Of a stretch of 64,000 nt of DNA, positions 1-11,345 are shown one piece after another (the stretch's first letter is position 1; each line of letters begins with the position of its first letter). The position numbers and the translations under genes were made by a program. Source of the DNA: Platynereis dumerilii (taxonomy: Eukaryota; Annelida; Polychaeta; Phyllodocida; Nereididae); NCBI GenBank assembly GCA_026936325.1, contig JAPTHN010000001.1:2666001-2730000 (forward strand), given 5' to 3'. The notes beneath the pieces are model-generated. The model searched no databases. It was not told the origin of the DNA and saw only the letters and a list, made by a program, of their open reading frames with translations.

Positions 1-847
1 ATTCTATCTCTCTTTCTCTTTTTTCTGTCTGTCGTTTACCAGTGGCATTGGCAGTAGACAACTTGTCTGTTGCTTAATGGCACTTGAAGACTGTCATTTA
101 TCAATAAATGGTTTTCAGTATTCTCCAATTCAATTAGGATCATGCATTTTATATTAGGCCTAGCTATGTGGGAGGTTAAAACTATTGTACATATACACAT
201 GTATACTAGTCATGGAGAAGGAGTTTTATTAAAACTCGAGACAACGATAATGTCTCATTTTTTCGCAAACCCATACATTTCACCGGTAATGCTATTTTTA
301 TAAAGCATGATGTGATCCCTGATAATATTATAGAATTATTATAGTTTAGGTGACACTTTGACACATAATGTGCAAATAGGCCAATTATAGAAATCCATCC
401 ATCAATATTACCTGGTGAAAATCTTATCATTGGGGATCAAATTTGAGAGTGATTTTACATTCATTACCAATCCCCCCCCCCCTAAAAAAATTTATGAAAA
501 AAAAAACTGCATAGTGCTTAACTGGCATTTTTTTGTGCAATAACTAGCCTGGTTGCATTTCCTGCAACTCTAAAATTGGTCGAATCCCAACAAGTCATCA
601 TTGCTATTTCTGCCTATCATTTGATTGGATCACAACATTGAGCTTGTTACACAATTTCTATTCCATTACTTGTACATGTGATACACTTGAGTAGATAGGT
701 TGCCCACAGCTTATTTCCATATAATATGAGAATTGAATCAAAATGATACATTCATTACTTTCTATGGTTTCTTGTGCCTGGTGGTGTCAGACAATGTCAT
801 GTTATATATCCTGTCATATTATATATGATGTTATATGATGTGCAATG
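1..847. other. Unannotated AT-rich DNA
   Basis: I see no gene here. There is a run of C at about 473-482 and one TAGGCCTA word at 155-162. Confidence 0.6.
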
Positions 848-1155
848 CAGGGCTTTGGACTCGGGTAATAAGTGAACCGACTTCGACTCCCGACTCCTTT
901 GGCTTTTTGAAAAGTGACTCCAACTCCGACTCCTTTGGTCTCCTGAATTACGACTCTGACTCCCGACTCCGCTTATCGGCATTATTGCACACAAATATTA
1001 TATGGTTAATAGGAAAGTAAAATATTATATTAATTATTTTTAGGAGTCGGAGTCACCTATTTCATTTTTGACTCCAACTCCGACTCCACCTGAAAATCAA
1101 AGTTCGACTCCAACTCCGACTCCATCCAAAATTCTACGACTCCTGACTCTGACTC
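848..1155 (+). repeat. Dispersed element rich in GACTCC words, copy 1
   Basis: The left part has many GACTCC words, and an inner word near 1045 is inverted (GGAGTCGGAGTC) before more GACTCC words follow. A second copy with the same order of non-repeat segments lies at 39655-40045, so this is a mobile or duplicated family and not a simple array. Shared landmarks include a segment with TTGGCTTT followed by a TTATTGGCATTGTTGC-like part and CACCTATTT. The inverted word could pair with the upstream array. Confidence 0.65.
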
Positions 1156-1221
1156 ATTATCACTCATAGAAGATTAATTTTGTTGAACATTGGATTGATA
1201 TAGAAGACCTATATGTGACAG

Positions 1222-1516
1222 CTGGTTGTTGAGTGGTTTGCTGTTCAGACCTACTCAGTTGGAGGTCTTTGTCTGTATGGGTTTTGAACCCGGGTAGGGA
1301 ACCAGACTTTTCAGTGGATCTTCATGAACAAAATCCCAGCTGGATGGCATTCGAATGAAACATTAACTTGGCAGCCCCTTGTATCAGTGTCTGTGCTGGG
1401 CAAGTGAAAGGTCCCTCACATGGGGTAAATATGTTACATGTTGAGGACTCCTGCTCTTGCATGTCAATCATCCCATGAGCGCCCAGAACTGGGCTTAGAG
1501 GGCTGCTCTGTCCATT
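1222..1516 (+). mobile_element. Possible tRNA-derived SINE ending in an (ATCT)n array
   Basis: The first 90 bases have a tRNA-like look, including a B-box-like GGGTTTTGAACCCGG. The sequence then runs, without a clear break, into the large ATCT array at 1517. SINE tails often seed tetranucleotide arrays. There is no second copy in this window to confirm the ends. Confidence 0.3.
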
Positions 1517-1597
<81 letters not shown>

Positions 1598-1741
1598 ATA
1601 TCTATCTAAATCTATCTATATCTATCTATATCTATCTATATCTATCTATCTATATCTATCTATATCTATCTATATCTATCTATATCTATCTATCTATCTA
1701 TCTGTCTATCTATCTATCTACATATCTATCTATCTACATCT
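1517..1741 (+). repeat. (ATCT)n microsatellite with ATATCT variant units
   Basis: About 225 bases of tandem TCTA units. The middle (about 1596-1690) changes to a longer TATCTATCTATA-type unit. The frame through it reads YLSI repeats and is not a gene. Confidence 0.95.
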
Positions 1742-2139
1742 CTGTTGGTCAGTCAACAGCAAATCTAGTCAGTCAGGAAAACTGTAATATCCATAATATA
1801 TATCTGACTACCTTCCTTTGCCAACTTTACACAGCATATCCTAATCCAGTTTTTAAACCATTGTGGTTAGTAGGAAGAAGGAAGGAAGTGTTGGACAGTT
1901 GTGGCTTTTTTCTAGGAAGACCAAAGATATAGAAATACAAGACTGGGTGTGTCGCCCTTGCCCTTTGCTGTGACATTGTTCTGCGTTTCTTGATCATCCA
2001 GCTTTACGGGTCGGGTCTCCTCTGACCTGTTCTTTTATACTTCTATGTACTTTTTGGATATTTGTTTTTATTGTGGTCTTTAAATTTCTACATTAGGCCT
2101 ATAGTCCTTTGTTGGTCAAGATGGTAAATTCAACTGTAA

Positions 2140-2718
2140 AAAGAACTCCACAGGAAAAAGCAAAATAACTGGTACAGCAAGATATGTCACATTATGTCTA
2201 ATTACAACATAACGATAAATGAAAATATGACTTCTGATCAAAGAGTAGCTTCTGCTAAATTGGCAATGTACATGGCAGAACAAGATAAAATACTGTCGGG
2301 TATAAATGATAGCTCCCTATATCCTAAATTAAGAACATACAAAGAATTTAAGACTGATTTTAGATTAGAACCTTACTTAACTCAAAACACTAATAAAAAG
2401 ATTTACACAAAAATTGCTAGGTTCAGGTGTAGTTCCCATAGCCTAAAAATTGAGACTGGCAGACATGAACGCCCAGTAATACCAGCTGAAAGTAGAATCT
2501 GTGAAAAATGCACCTCAAATGAAGTTGAAGATGAACTGCACTGTCTCATAACCTGTCAATCCCACAACAGTCAACGTTCCAATCTCTTTCAAGCTGTGGT
2601 TAGCATATTGCCCAACTTTAACAATCTTAACCAAAAAGACAAATTTGTAACCATTATGAGATCCAGGGATCCAATCATCCTAAAAGCCCTTGGCAATTTC
2701 CTGAATCAAGTAATCTAA
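2140..2718 (+). mobile_element. 5'-truncated LINE, C-terminal end of the reverse transcriptase polyprotein
   Basis: The frame is open from 2140 to a stop at 2716-2718; the first Met is at 2194 and gives 174 residues. Residues about 45-121 match the general layout of the C-terminal region of CR1/L2-like non-LTR retrotransposon polyproteins: a KLRTYKEFK block, a basic stretch, GRHERPVIP, then a CCHC knuckle with C103, C106, H116 and C121 (C-x2-C-x9-H-x4-C) around EDELH. No reverse transcriptase palm or endonuclease motifs are seen upstream, so the copy is 5'-truncated, as is usual for LINEs. The frame has stayed open, which suggests a young insertion, or less likely a retained host use. Family assignment is by motif memory, not by search. 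Confidence 0.65.
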
Positions 2719-3450
2719 ACCGAAAAACTTGCTTAAAGAATATATAAATGTAAAAAAAAAACCAACACGTATAAATTAATGAATAATATAGAGAAAATAG
2801 CAACTTACACTTTAACGTTAATGCCAAAATACAAAAAAACAAAAAACAAAAAAAAACTTAGCATTCAATTTTAAAAGATAGAACGAACAAGCACAGCTGA
2901 ACACACTGAGCCCCAAAGAGATGTCACTTAAGCATTGCAATGTATATTTAATGTATGATCTGTTATATGCAGTATGTTTTCATTAATGTTAAAAATTGTT
3001 TGTTCAGTCAATTATTTAGTAAATGTGCCAAATAGTCATAGATATGTTTCTGTACCTTGTAGATATTATTAGTATGTGATTTTATACTATCAGTATTACT
3101 GTATATATTTATATGCTATCACCTATCTCGCAAAGCTGGGACCGTGTAATATTCAACTAATTTCAAAGCTTATTCTCTATCAATAATGTTTCTAACAATT
3201 CACCTCATTTTACAAACATTTCATGTGTATTTATCTAAATTAGGGACATGATTAATGAATCTCTAGAATGGACTCTCAAAGACTCTTGAACATTGCCGAA
3301 TTGCATAAAACATACCATTATTTTAAGTAAACCCATATTCTATACACCAATATTTGTAGTCTGTAGCTGTAGTTCTATTTTCTGCTTCATATATATTGAA
3401 AGACACATGTATCACTGTTTGATATCCAGTTGTCAATAAAATCTATATAT
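2719..3450 (+). other. AT-rich stretch after the LINE frame, possible 3' tail
   Basis: A-rich runs follow the stop codon (2745-2760 and 2830-2860), and an AATAAA word occurs near 3437. These may be part of the LINE 3' region or its integration scar. No second reading frame and no clear end or target duplication could be fixed by eye. Confidence 0.3.
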
Positions 3451-4561
3451 GTAAATTAACTTCATTTACATGGTTTTCTGAAAAATGCACTTCTCTAAAT
3501 TTTCGAGTCAGTATTGTCATGTGAATTCTTCCTCATTTTATGTCACATTTTGAACTACTTTTTTCCCCTTTTCTTGTCCATTGTAAGATTACTTGTTTTT
3601 AAAAGTAGCAAAAAAAACAACAATTATGTTGTTGACTCCCAAGAGATGGCACTGTGTTGCATCCACCTGGTGGATGTTATTGAATTTACTTGTTTGTCAC
3701 TGCATGGAACTCACGCGTTTATTTTTGTGCGTCTGTCAGTCCGTCTTTCTGTCTGTCAGTTGGTTTGACCAGAAACGGCTAAACCACTTCACATGAAATG
3801 GAAGGATTAGTAGAATTACCATATCATAAAAAAGGGTTGACTAAACGTTCTTGTAGACACATGAAGCGGATACAGCGGTCAGCGGACATTCCCACCCCCA
3901 CTTTTTTCTTGTTTGTCGTGATCACCTGGAATTTAGGCTACAATTAACTGACAAATTATCTGCAAATTATTATTTTCCTGTCACACTGCATTAGCTTTGA
4001 TTGGAAATTATAACCCGTACTATTTTGTTTCTCGCTAAGAGACGTTTTCCGTTAATTTTAGGGCAATCTCATAGGCCTACGCAAATTCCATCATTTGTGA
4101 TTTGCTGAATAAATGGCAGAAAAATAAAATTATGCGTAATGCTCAAAATGTAGATCATATTGAATTTTTGCTCGATGATTCGTGAAGTAAATGATAGAAA
4201 TTTAATGGCATTTGATTGCCATGATATCATCCGTTGAAGGAATCCATGGGCAAATTTTCCATTTTGTTTCGAGTTGTGTATATTCTTCTTGCATCGTGTT
4301 GCATGGTCATATTTACTTCTACCTGTTGATAGACATTATAAGTCAAGACAGAACGGGCATTAAAATAACTAGTGCCTTGGATGATGCTATTAAATTTACA
4401 AGAAAGGGGGGTATTTGAGATTTTATGAGAAATACGTTATCAAGTAAGACTTCTTCATCTTTCACCAACTTTATCATTTTATATTCCAATGGATCTACTA
4501 GAGCTGCAATTTTCTTGTTATTCAGACCACACTGCCTTTTATGAATCTATCTGGTTTTCTA

Positions 4562-5012
4562 AAAGTGGTCCGGTCCGGATCTGGTCCAGGGTGAGGTCAC
4601 TGAGGTGGTCCGATTTTCTTACTGGACCGGTCTGGAAGCGGTCCAGCGACATTTCCAATATGATTGAAAAAGAAAAAATTAGAATTTATACACCGTATAT
4701 GCCATGAATTTTGTTTTTAGACCTATAATTGACAAAATTCATGTGAGGTCTCTGCTGTGACTTGAAAAATCACCGGACTGGTCCGGACTGTGGTCCACTG
4801 GCTATGGTCCGTTTTTTTTGTTGGCAGTATTTTGTTTCAGACCGGTCTAAGGTGGTCCAGTCTGCAAAACTATATATCTATCTAAAGAATACTGTCATTG
4901 AATACTCACTGAAAACTAACTTGACCGGCCTGTACTGTGGTCCACTGGCTATGAACCAGTTTTTCAAGGTGGTGTCTTGGGTCAGACCGGTCCAAGGTGG
5001 TCCGGTCTGTGC
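4562..5012 (+). repeat. Element built from GGTCC/GGACC words, with tandem copies
   Basis: Three blocks (4562-4645, 4770-4870, 4922-5012) carry GGTCC, GACCGG and GTGGTCC words in both orientations. Blocks two and three share the order CTGTGGTCCACTGGCTATG, then a T-rich spacer, then AGACCGGTC and AAGGTGGTCC. They are therefore a tandem duplication of about 150 bases; the first block is a partial relative. Confidence 0.65.
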
Positions 5013-7781
5013 CATTATAATTCTATCTATCCAAACTACTGTTCCCGAATAAGTAATTAACCCCTTTAGCTGATTAATAAAAAAAGTACATGCACATGGC
5101 TGTATTTATTGGTGGTTGGTTGTAATACCCCTTGGCTCAGAGGGGTAATTTATGACTGTGATCAATCACTGTAGAAATCGATTACTCTCTGTTGTTTTTT
5201 TTCTACCCCCTCTTTTGTACATTAATCAATAGAGATCAATTTCTGTTGTGTTTGAGGTAGGTAGTTTCAGGGGGCTGGTATTACTTGCTCACAACCATCC
5301 TAAACAAGCCTAAACAATAGTCAATCACTAACTGCTGTAAGCAATCTGAGCCCCCCCCCCCTCCCCACAAATTGCCCTCCCTATATTTTATTATACCGTA
5401 TTAACCTGAATAATAGATTCACACCTAAAAAGTGCAAAATCGTACATTCTTAGAACCTTATTGTTTCTCTTTTAACAGCAGGCCTATTAGAACTTAAAGT
5501 TTATACCAGAATGTAAAGTTATATACACCCATTTTGCACCATTTGTGACAAACATTTGTGAATTAATTCATGATTTATGGCATAAATATTTGCAAGGATC
5601 AAGCCCCCCCCCCACCTCCTCCTTAAAAAGTTCACTTTTTTCCCCCCTGTAAATGTATAATGTGTATTCAAATCATAAACTCTTCACTACTTTCAAGTGG
5701 TCTATTCAAGCTTGTACGGTCGGTGTAAAGTTCATGTAAAATGCATCAGTCCTGTAACCATCAGGTTTTTATGAAAACACAATACCACAGGCTACAGAGA
5801 GAGTGACACTGGTCTATATCACAATGACAAAAAAAGAAAAAGAAAAAAAACTGGGGGAAATGTAACTGAATGTCATTCTGTCTCATTCAGCCAATCATTT
5901 GTCATTTCCTACCATATTCAACAATAAACAATAACATAAGAATTGATTGATATACTCTTCACTGACTTGTTGAAGCCATAGAAAAAACTCTAACAATGCC
6001 TAAGCAAAGTTGTGGGCCAATCAATAGTTTTTGTATACTTTTTTGTTGTTGTGGATTTTTTTCTCCCATTTTTTTTGTAGATCATATATTATATATAAAT
6101 CATTTATAAATACAATTGCCATACCCTGGGCCAGAGTAGTTTATTCACAGTATTGACATTGTTTTTGTAATATTTGAAAGATTAAAATTAAAGTTAATAT
6201 TTTAAATGACATACTGGGTACTATAAACAAATAACATTGCTATTCTATGTGTTTCATGTAGGATGGTACCATTTTGGCCTACTGAAAAAGTTGTCTGTGT
6301 AAGAAAACAGTTAATCTTGTCATTTCAGAAAGTTTGAATTCTAGTTTAATTCAGTGTTGTAGAGAAACCTCGAACAGCCTGCATTTTATCGGTAATTTTG
6401 AGAGAACTATTAATTGGTTATTTTGCTTTTACTGATAGGCCAAAAAAGATAAGCATGAACCCATATTTCCTTGTTTCACAAATACCAATATACGGTAGAG
6501 GGCGACAGTAGTCATCCAAACATCGCAGGCCAAAGATGCTGCAGGCCAAACACACAGATGATGATAAGAGACAACAAAGATTGGAAATACAATATATAGA
6601 GAATCAGAGAGGTAGATAAGTAGGTGGACAGATAGATAAAGAGGTAAGAATAGAGGTAAAATGTTGGTAGAGAAGGATATAGATACAATTTAGCAGATAG
6701 ATAATTTTTTTATTTTAAAAGAAAAGAAGAAGAAGAGAGAATTAACAGATAGAGAGGTAGATAAAGAGGTAGGCAGAGAGGTAAAAGGTTGGTAGAGAGG
6801 GATGAATCCAATAAAAAAGTTATGCTTTTGATTAAAAAAATTAAAAAATACTGTTGTTGTTTTTTTCACTCACTTAAATTGTATGTTGCAGCTTTACAGA
6901 GCTGTTAAGTTGTGTTAAGTTATATGATTAGCCTTAATTAATCCCCAATTAATCGTATTTAATCTCAATTAAGGCATATTAAGGCTGTTTATTAATTCTC
7001 TTTAACAAGTATGCACTTGGAAGACTTTTACTCTAAACATTTTGTTGGGGTGGCAATGGAATGTGCAAAATTCAGAAATGTAAGAGGGGTTTTAAGTTTT
7101 GAGGGCTCTCAACCAGTTAGACTTAGTTAGCATAGCCTGCAGACATTTTACTTACTCTATAGACTTATATACTAATTAATTTCTGCCGAATATTCAATTT
7201 TATATTCGATTTAATGAAGCATATTCACTCATCATTCATGCAAACAGGGGTCTTTCAATTTGAAGAATAAATTTAAGGAACATTTCGAATTAAATATACA
7301 CTCCAGTAACTCAGTTAGATTTTACTTTCAATAGTTCCAGGAATATATATAAGTAATTAAGTTGGAATGAGCATCCTAAGTAAAGGTTTACACACCTTGT
7401 AATTTGGTTATTGTGTGTTTCGTATGATTGGTTAGATATTTGCCAATTACACAAAATGGAAAAGTGGTCCCGAACTGAATTGTAGCAGAACGAACTATAT
7501 TGAATTGAAAAACGAAAACATTTCACATCCGTGTTATAATTGGGCAAAATCATGTTTATATCATTATTGATAAAATCATTATTTTATTAAACAAATTAAT
7601 CAAAATTTATATTATATTATTTTTAAAAACTTTCAAAAACTTTTTTAAAATAATTCCATTACTTCATTAATCCGGTCCACAATAAGATACATTTTTAAAA
7701 CTCAAGGTGACAAATTGTACACTTATTTATATTTACACTTATGTTTGCTGATTTATTAAATGTTCTGTTCTTTGTTTCCAG
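5013..7781. other. Non-coding DNA with purine-rich simple repeats
   Basis: No exon is recognised. C-runs occur at about 5350 and 5605. A purine-rich stretch of GGTAGA/GATAGA-like words lies at 6590-6800, and a TAAT-rich block at 6913-7000 is listed separately. Confidence 0.5.
6913..7000. promoter_or_regulatory. TTAAT/TAATTA homeodomain-word cluster
   Basis: In under 90 bases there are at least seven TTAA or TAAT cores, including CTTAATTAATCC, CAATTAATCG, TCAATTAAGG and TATTAAGG. Such homotypic clusters can bind homeodomain proteins. AT-rich background makes chance clustering possible. Confidence 0.25.
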
Positions 7782-7840
7782 AGCCATTGACGCAACTGTG
7801 ATCACCTGGTTGCCTTAAGGAGCCCCCTCATATCAAGCAC
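7782..7840 (+). other. Candidate 59-base non-coding exon
   Basis: The acceptor GTTCTTTGTTTCCAG ends at 7781 and the donor CAC|GTAAGT starts at 7841; both fit consensus well. All three forward frames contain a stop within 59 bases, so it cannot be an internal coding exon. A 5'UTR exon or a non-coding RNA exon would fit. Two strong sites so close together are suggestive but can occur by chance in 64 kb. Confidence 0.25.
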
Positions 7841-7896
7841 GTAAGTTATATTTGTTTTATGATTTAATTTTTGTTTACTCAGCAGATCATATGCCA

Positions 7897-8160
7897 TATA
7901 AGTACAGCATGTAAAAGAAAGGCGTTTATTTTGTGTACATGTAGGAATGTCAAATTCAATATGAAAGTCACTATATGTCAACTTTTCAAATTTCTCTTTT
8001 TTTTTTGTCGGTGCACTATAATGATTGGCACCTGTAAGTGTATGTAGTACAAAATAAAGCACAAGTTTTTGAATGTGCTGATTTTAGGCAATAAGATACG
8101 GTTATGATATTGTGCAGGTCATACAAAATAAACACTTTTTTTTTACATGCTGTACTTATA
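7897..8160. mobile_element. Inverted-repeat (MITE-like) element
   Basis: About 40 bases at 7897-7936 are the reverse complement of 8122-8160, at roughly 90% identity with one gap. Both arms contain AAGTACAGCATGTAAAA and GTTTATTTTGT. The 185-base interior has no coding potential. This fits a non-autonomous DNA element or a fold-back repeat. A target duplication was not identified. Confidence 0.5.
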
Positions 8161-8580
8161 CCAGATCAATATTGCTGCTTTCTGTTTTATTTAAACTTCG
8201 ATACAATGTACTATTGAGACTTTATTTCACTTCTTTGAAAATCATAATTATGGTATGAGGATGACACAAGCTGTTTATCAGAAATAATACAATTATAATA
8301 TATTTAAACCTAAAGTAGTGTGGAAGAGATTATCATGCAATATGTTTGCTGTATAGCCTGAAGTCAGGTGTATCATGTGCATAGGTGACCAACCTGACAT
8401 CAAAAACATGAGCAGTTATCTTGTTGTACATAGAGATGGATGAGTTGCATACTCATGAAAATGTCAGTTGGGGGGGGGGCAGAGAGGGTGGTTGTTTATG
8501 ATGGGGTGCCCAGAATCATGGAGTTGCTAGGAATGTGGGTTAACTTCTCTTAGATCAACTGTATGGGGATTGAAGGAAAG

Positions 8581-8780
8581 CAATGGCGTCTCTATACTCT
8601 CTTTTAGGGGGTGCCCCCCCCCCCATATTGGGCCTGTGCCCCCACCCCCTCCTTAATATATGAAAATTGTTGCCTAAGTTGAAATATGTCATGAGCACAG
8701 CGGTGCCCTCCCCCCCCAAAAAAATAATAATAAGTGACCGCAAAGGTGCGCTCCTCTGAAGAACCCTAGTTACACCACTG
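8581..8780. mobile_element. Fold-back element with CARTGGYGTAACTA-type ends
   Basis: The left end reads CAATGGCGTCTCTA and the right end CTAGTTACACCACTG, which are imperfect inverted repeats. C- and G-rich runs lie just inside. A matching right end (GAGTTACGCCACTGCAG) occurs at 14267-14283. A frame on the reverse strand that crosses this element is not a gene. Confidence 0.45.
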
Positions 8781-8972
8781 AAGGGCAGCGAGGTAACCAA
8801 CAAAAACGTTAGGAGGGGGCAAAAAAAGGGGGAAAGGAATAAATAAAATATATAAACAAGAAAACTGAGCAATGCAAAAACACCAAAAAGGTGGAAAGAA
8901 GAAAGAAAAGATCTTTGACGAATGTAACAGACAGGCTGACTGACAAGTCTGACAGCTCCTATGGCTGTAGTT

Positions 8973-8986
8973 GTTTCCATAGCAAC
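8973..8986 (+). promoter_or_regulatory. Perfect RFX X-box word
   Basis: GTTTCCATAGCAAC fits the X-box consensus GTHNYYATRRNAAC at all 14 positions. Two more half-sites, GTTGCTA and GGTTGCCA, follow within 35 bases. RFX factors bind such sites, often near cilia genes. No gene is visible beside it. Confidence 0.4.
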
Positions 8987-9716
8987 CAGGTGGGCTAATC
9001 TGTTGCTAAGGTGGTTGCCACTGGAGGGTGGTGGCAGCATCAGGTGGTTGTGATTGGATGTGCTGCTGCTTCTGCCACTGCTGCCCTCTTTGCAACATAC
9101 CCTGACATACAGCTCTTGTTTTTTATTTCAGTTTTTTTAGGGGGGGGATGTGCTATTTTTCCAACTTTTCTTCACTTCAAAGGTTTAGTTTTTAATTTCA
9201 GAACTTTGGAAGCAGTTCCTTGCTACCTATATTAAGAATTATTCAAACGAAACTTGAACCACTGGAGTTGCGAGTTGGTATATTGGAGAAGGGATGTGTG
9301 AGATGGACTAGATGGGGGGGGGGATTTTGACTGTTTACTAGTTCCCACTAGTCTCTAGTTCCCTTGAGTATTGGTTTTTGGCTCAGTGACTGCACACTTG
9401 GCTTGCAGTAAGCTTGAGGTAGATTGCTTGAATCTCCCTGGTCTGGTGTTCGATTCAAGAACAAACTGAATTCTGTATTCATTATGCTTCCTGAATCCTG
9501 TTTCTTGCCTGTCCAAACTTGCCCAATTTATTAATGGGTAATGGATGCATCAACTGTATCAGCAGTATTCAATCATTACTTCACCATGTTCTCTATGGTT
9601 GTATTTCATGTCACTTGTTCTCATCCAATACTGGGGAATAGACTCAGGACGTAAAGCCCAACTCACTGCTGGCCCCTCACAGATAGTCTTAGTTTCACAA
9701 GAACTTTCTCTTTCCC

Positions 9717-9926
9717 TGGGGGGGGGGAAGGTTGGTCTAGCGGTAGCATGCTGGGCTGCCAATCGCTGGGTCCAGGGTTCGAATCCAGCTCTTGCCGGGT
9801 CACCTGGGCTGATGTTGGATGGCTGTTTCAATCATCCTTCGCCTCATTGCCGTGTCCTTCTCCTGTCCTAGTTAGCCTGCCAAGTACATAAATACAGGAC
9901 GTAAAGCCCCAATCATCCATCCATCC
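9717..9926 (+). mobile_element. tRNA-derived SINE, family A, copy with target duplication
   Basis: The tRNA-like head has an A box (TGGTCTAGCGG) and a B box (GGGTTCGAATCC). The body and the tail CATAAATACAGGACGTAAAG end in CATC repeats. The insertion is flanked by an 11-bp direct repeat, TTCTCTTTCCC, at 9706-9716 and 9927-9937. This is direct evidence of retroposition. Confidence 0.85.
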
Positions 9927-9937
9927 TTCTCTTTCCC

Positions 9938-10530
9938 CTTGAATTGATCCAATACTTATCAAATGGACCAAATATCCAAACTATATTCACAGTTGTGAAA
10001 GCAAAGGGTTATGGCAACAGTCAGTATTAACAGATGTTTTCATATACCCCCTACCACAGCCTGGATTATCGCCCAATGTTCTGCACAAATCATAAACATG
10101 TTTACCATGTGATACACATTCATGGGCATGGTGTTTATTTTGCAATGATTTGCTCATTTATTTATTGGTAGGCCTGGGCCTATATCATGTCTGTTGATCA
10201 ATGATTTTGTGTTGGTTGTGTTTACAAAGTTAGTTATTTGCTCATATCATTTGTTGCTTGTGATACTTCATCCCTGCAATCAAATTTTATTTGCCTTCTG
10301 TCTCATACTCCATGATGTCACTTCATATTCTTTTAATACACAGTCAAGGAATACAGAACTGCTGTCGATGACTATTTCACAGACAGAAGCCACCCAGAAC
10401 ATTGTAATTGACCTCCCAATCATTTTCTAATCCATCTAATCAAAATAAAATGTGTATAAATGTACATAGAGATGCATAAATGGCCTTTATAAACTGTTTA
10501 GTTAGTATCCAGGGGCTGTGAGCGATGATA
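9938..10530. other. Unannotated non-coding DNA
   Basis: No gene, repeat array or mobile element was recognised here. Confidence 0.5.
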
Positions 10531-10632
10531 GGGGAGTTTGGAATGGGTGATAATAGGGGACTTTACTTCATTGGAATGGGTGATAAAGGGGGAGTTTGGA
10601 ATGGGTGATAATCGGGGAGTTTGGAATGGGTG
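10531..10632 (+). repeat. Minisatellite, GGGGAGTTTGGAATGGGTGATAAT unit
   Basis: Three to four imperfect units of about 26-30 bases. Frames on both strands pass through it and are not convincing genes. Confidence 0.8.
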
Positions 10633-10639
10633 CTTGCAA

Positions 10640-11345
10640 TTAAAGGGGATGTTTGATGACATGGCTTCTAGTGTTGTGAAAGCAATATGTTCTGGGGTTA
10701 GAGGTTCCTTAATAGTCATTGAGGGCATTTCCTTGCCCGTAGCATGCCTGCATCTGTATCAAGCGCAGCATCAGCAGCGCATCAGTAGGCTCTTCTGCAT
10801 GATGGATGGCAGTGATGATTGCTAAAGGCCTGCTGCCTGTCTGCGGAGGTGATAACGGAATGAAATCATAGAGAAGTCATTCTCAGGAATCATAGGCTGC
10901 GGCCCGGGCCATCATTTAACCATTCTTCAGCCGTCTATGGGCCATCCTTCAGTCATCCTTGGGCCATCCATGGGCCATCCTTTAGCATCTATGAGGCCCA
11001 CAAGCCATCAGCCAAGTCTCTTGGTAGCCATCAGGAGACCACCCAGCACCCCTCGTCCTTATCTCGCCTCCTCTAGCCTAATTAAGAAGGGCACTTCTCG
11101 CCTCTGGATGTTAATAGGCTGGCGGTCAGTCGTGCATGCAGCCAGCTCGCCTCCACAGGGGCCATCAACTGTATCAGCAGCAGAAGCAGCAGCTCAATCC
11201 AAGCATCGCTTCATCATGCTCTGTGTTGGCTCTCTGTTGGCTGATGGTGGCAGCTCTGTTGCTCTTCTTCTTGCTGGTCAATCCTCAACCCCTAAAAGTA
11301 ATGATCTCAATGGCAAAAACTATAAATACAGTTGAGAACAAGTCA
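10640..11345. other. GC-richer non-coding block
   Basis: This block is richer in GC than its neighbours and includes GGGCCATCC words repeated at 10945-10982, CAG-type words near 10770 and 11170, and TAATTAAG near 11078. Two overlapping open frames of 71-132 codons have no recognisable domain. It could be a regulatory region; nothing proves it. Confidence 0.3.

Noticed and set aside
1438-1932. A 164-codon frame with YLSI repeats
   Set aside because: It is produced by the ATCT microsatellite, which has a 12-base common period with codons.
3728-3765. GTCTGTCAGTCCGTC repeat-like words
   Set aside because: Too short and degenerate to call a separate repeat.
8555-9040. A 161-codon frame on the minus strand
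   Set aside because: It runs through a fold-back element and homopolymer runs and has no recognisable domain.
9365-9530. A tRNA-like segment with GTTCGATTCAAG
   Set aside because: There is only a B-box-like word and weak symmetry, and no second copy in the window to define a SINE.
10937-11335. A 132-codon open frame in a GC-richer block
   Set aside because: It is S/P/A-rich, overlaps another open frame, has no domain and begins in repeated GGGCCATCC words. GC-rich DNA gives longer chance frames.
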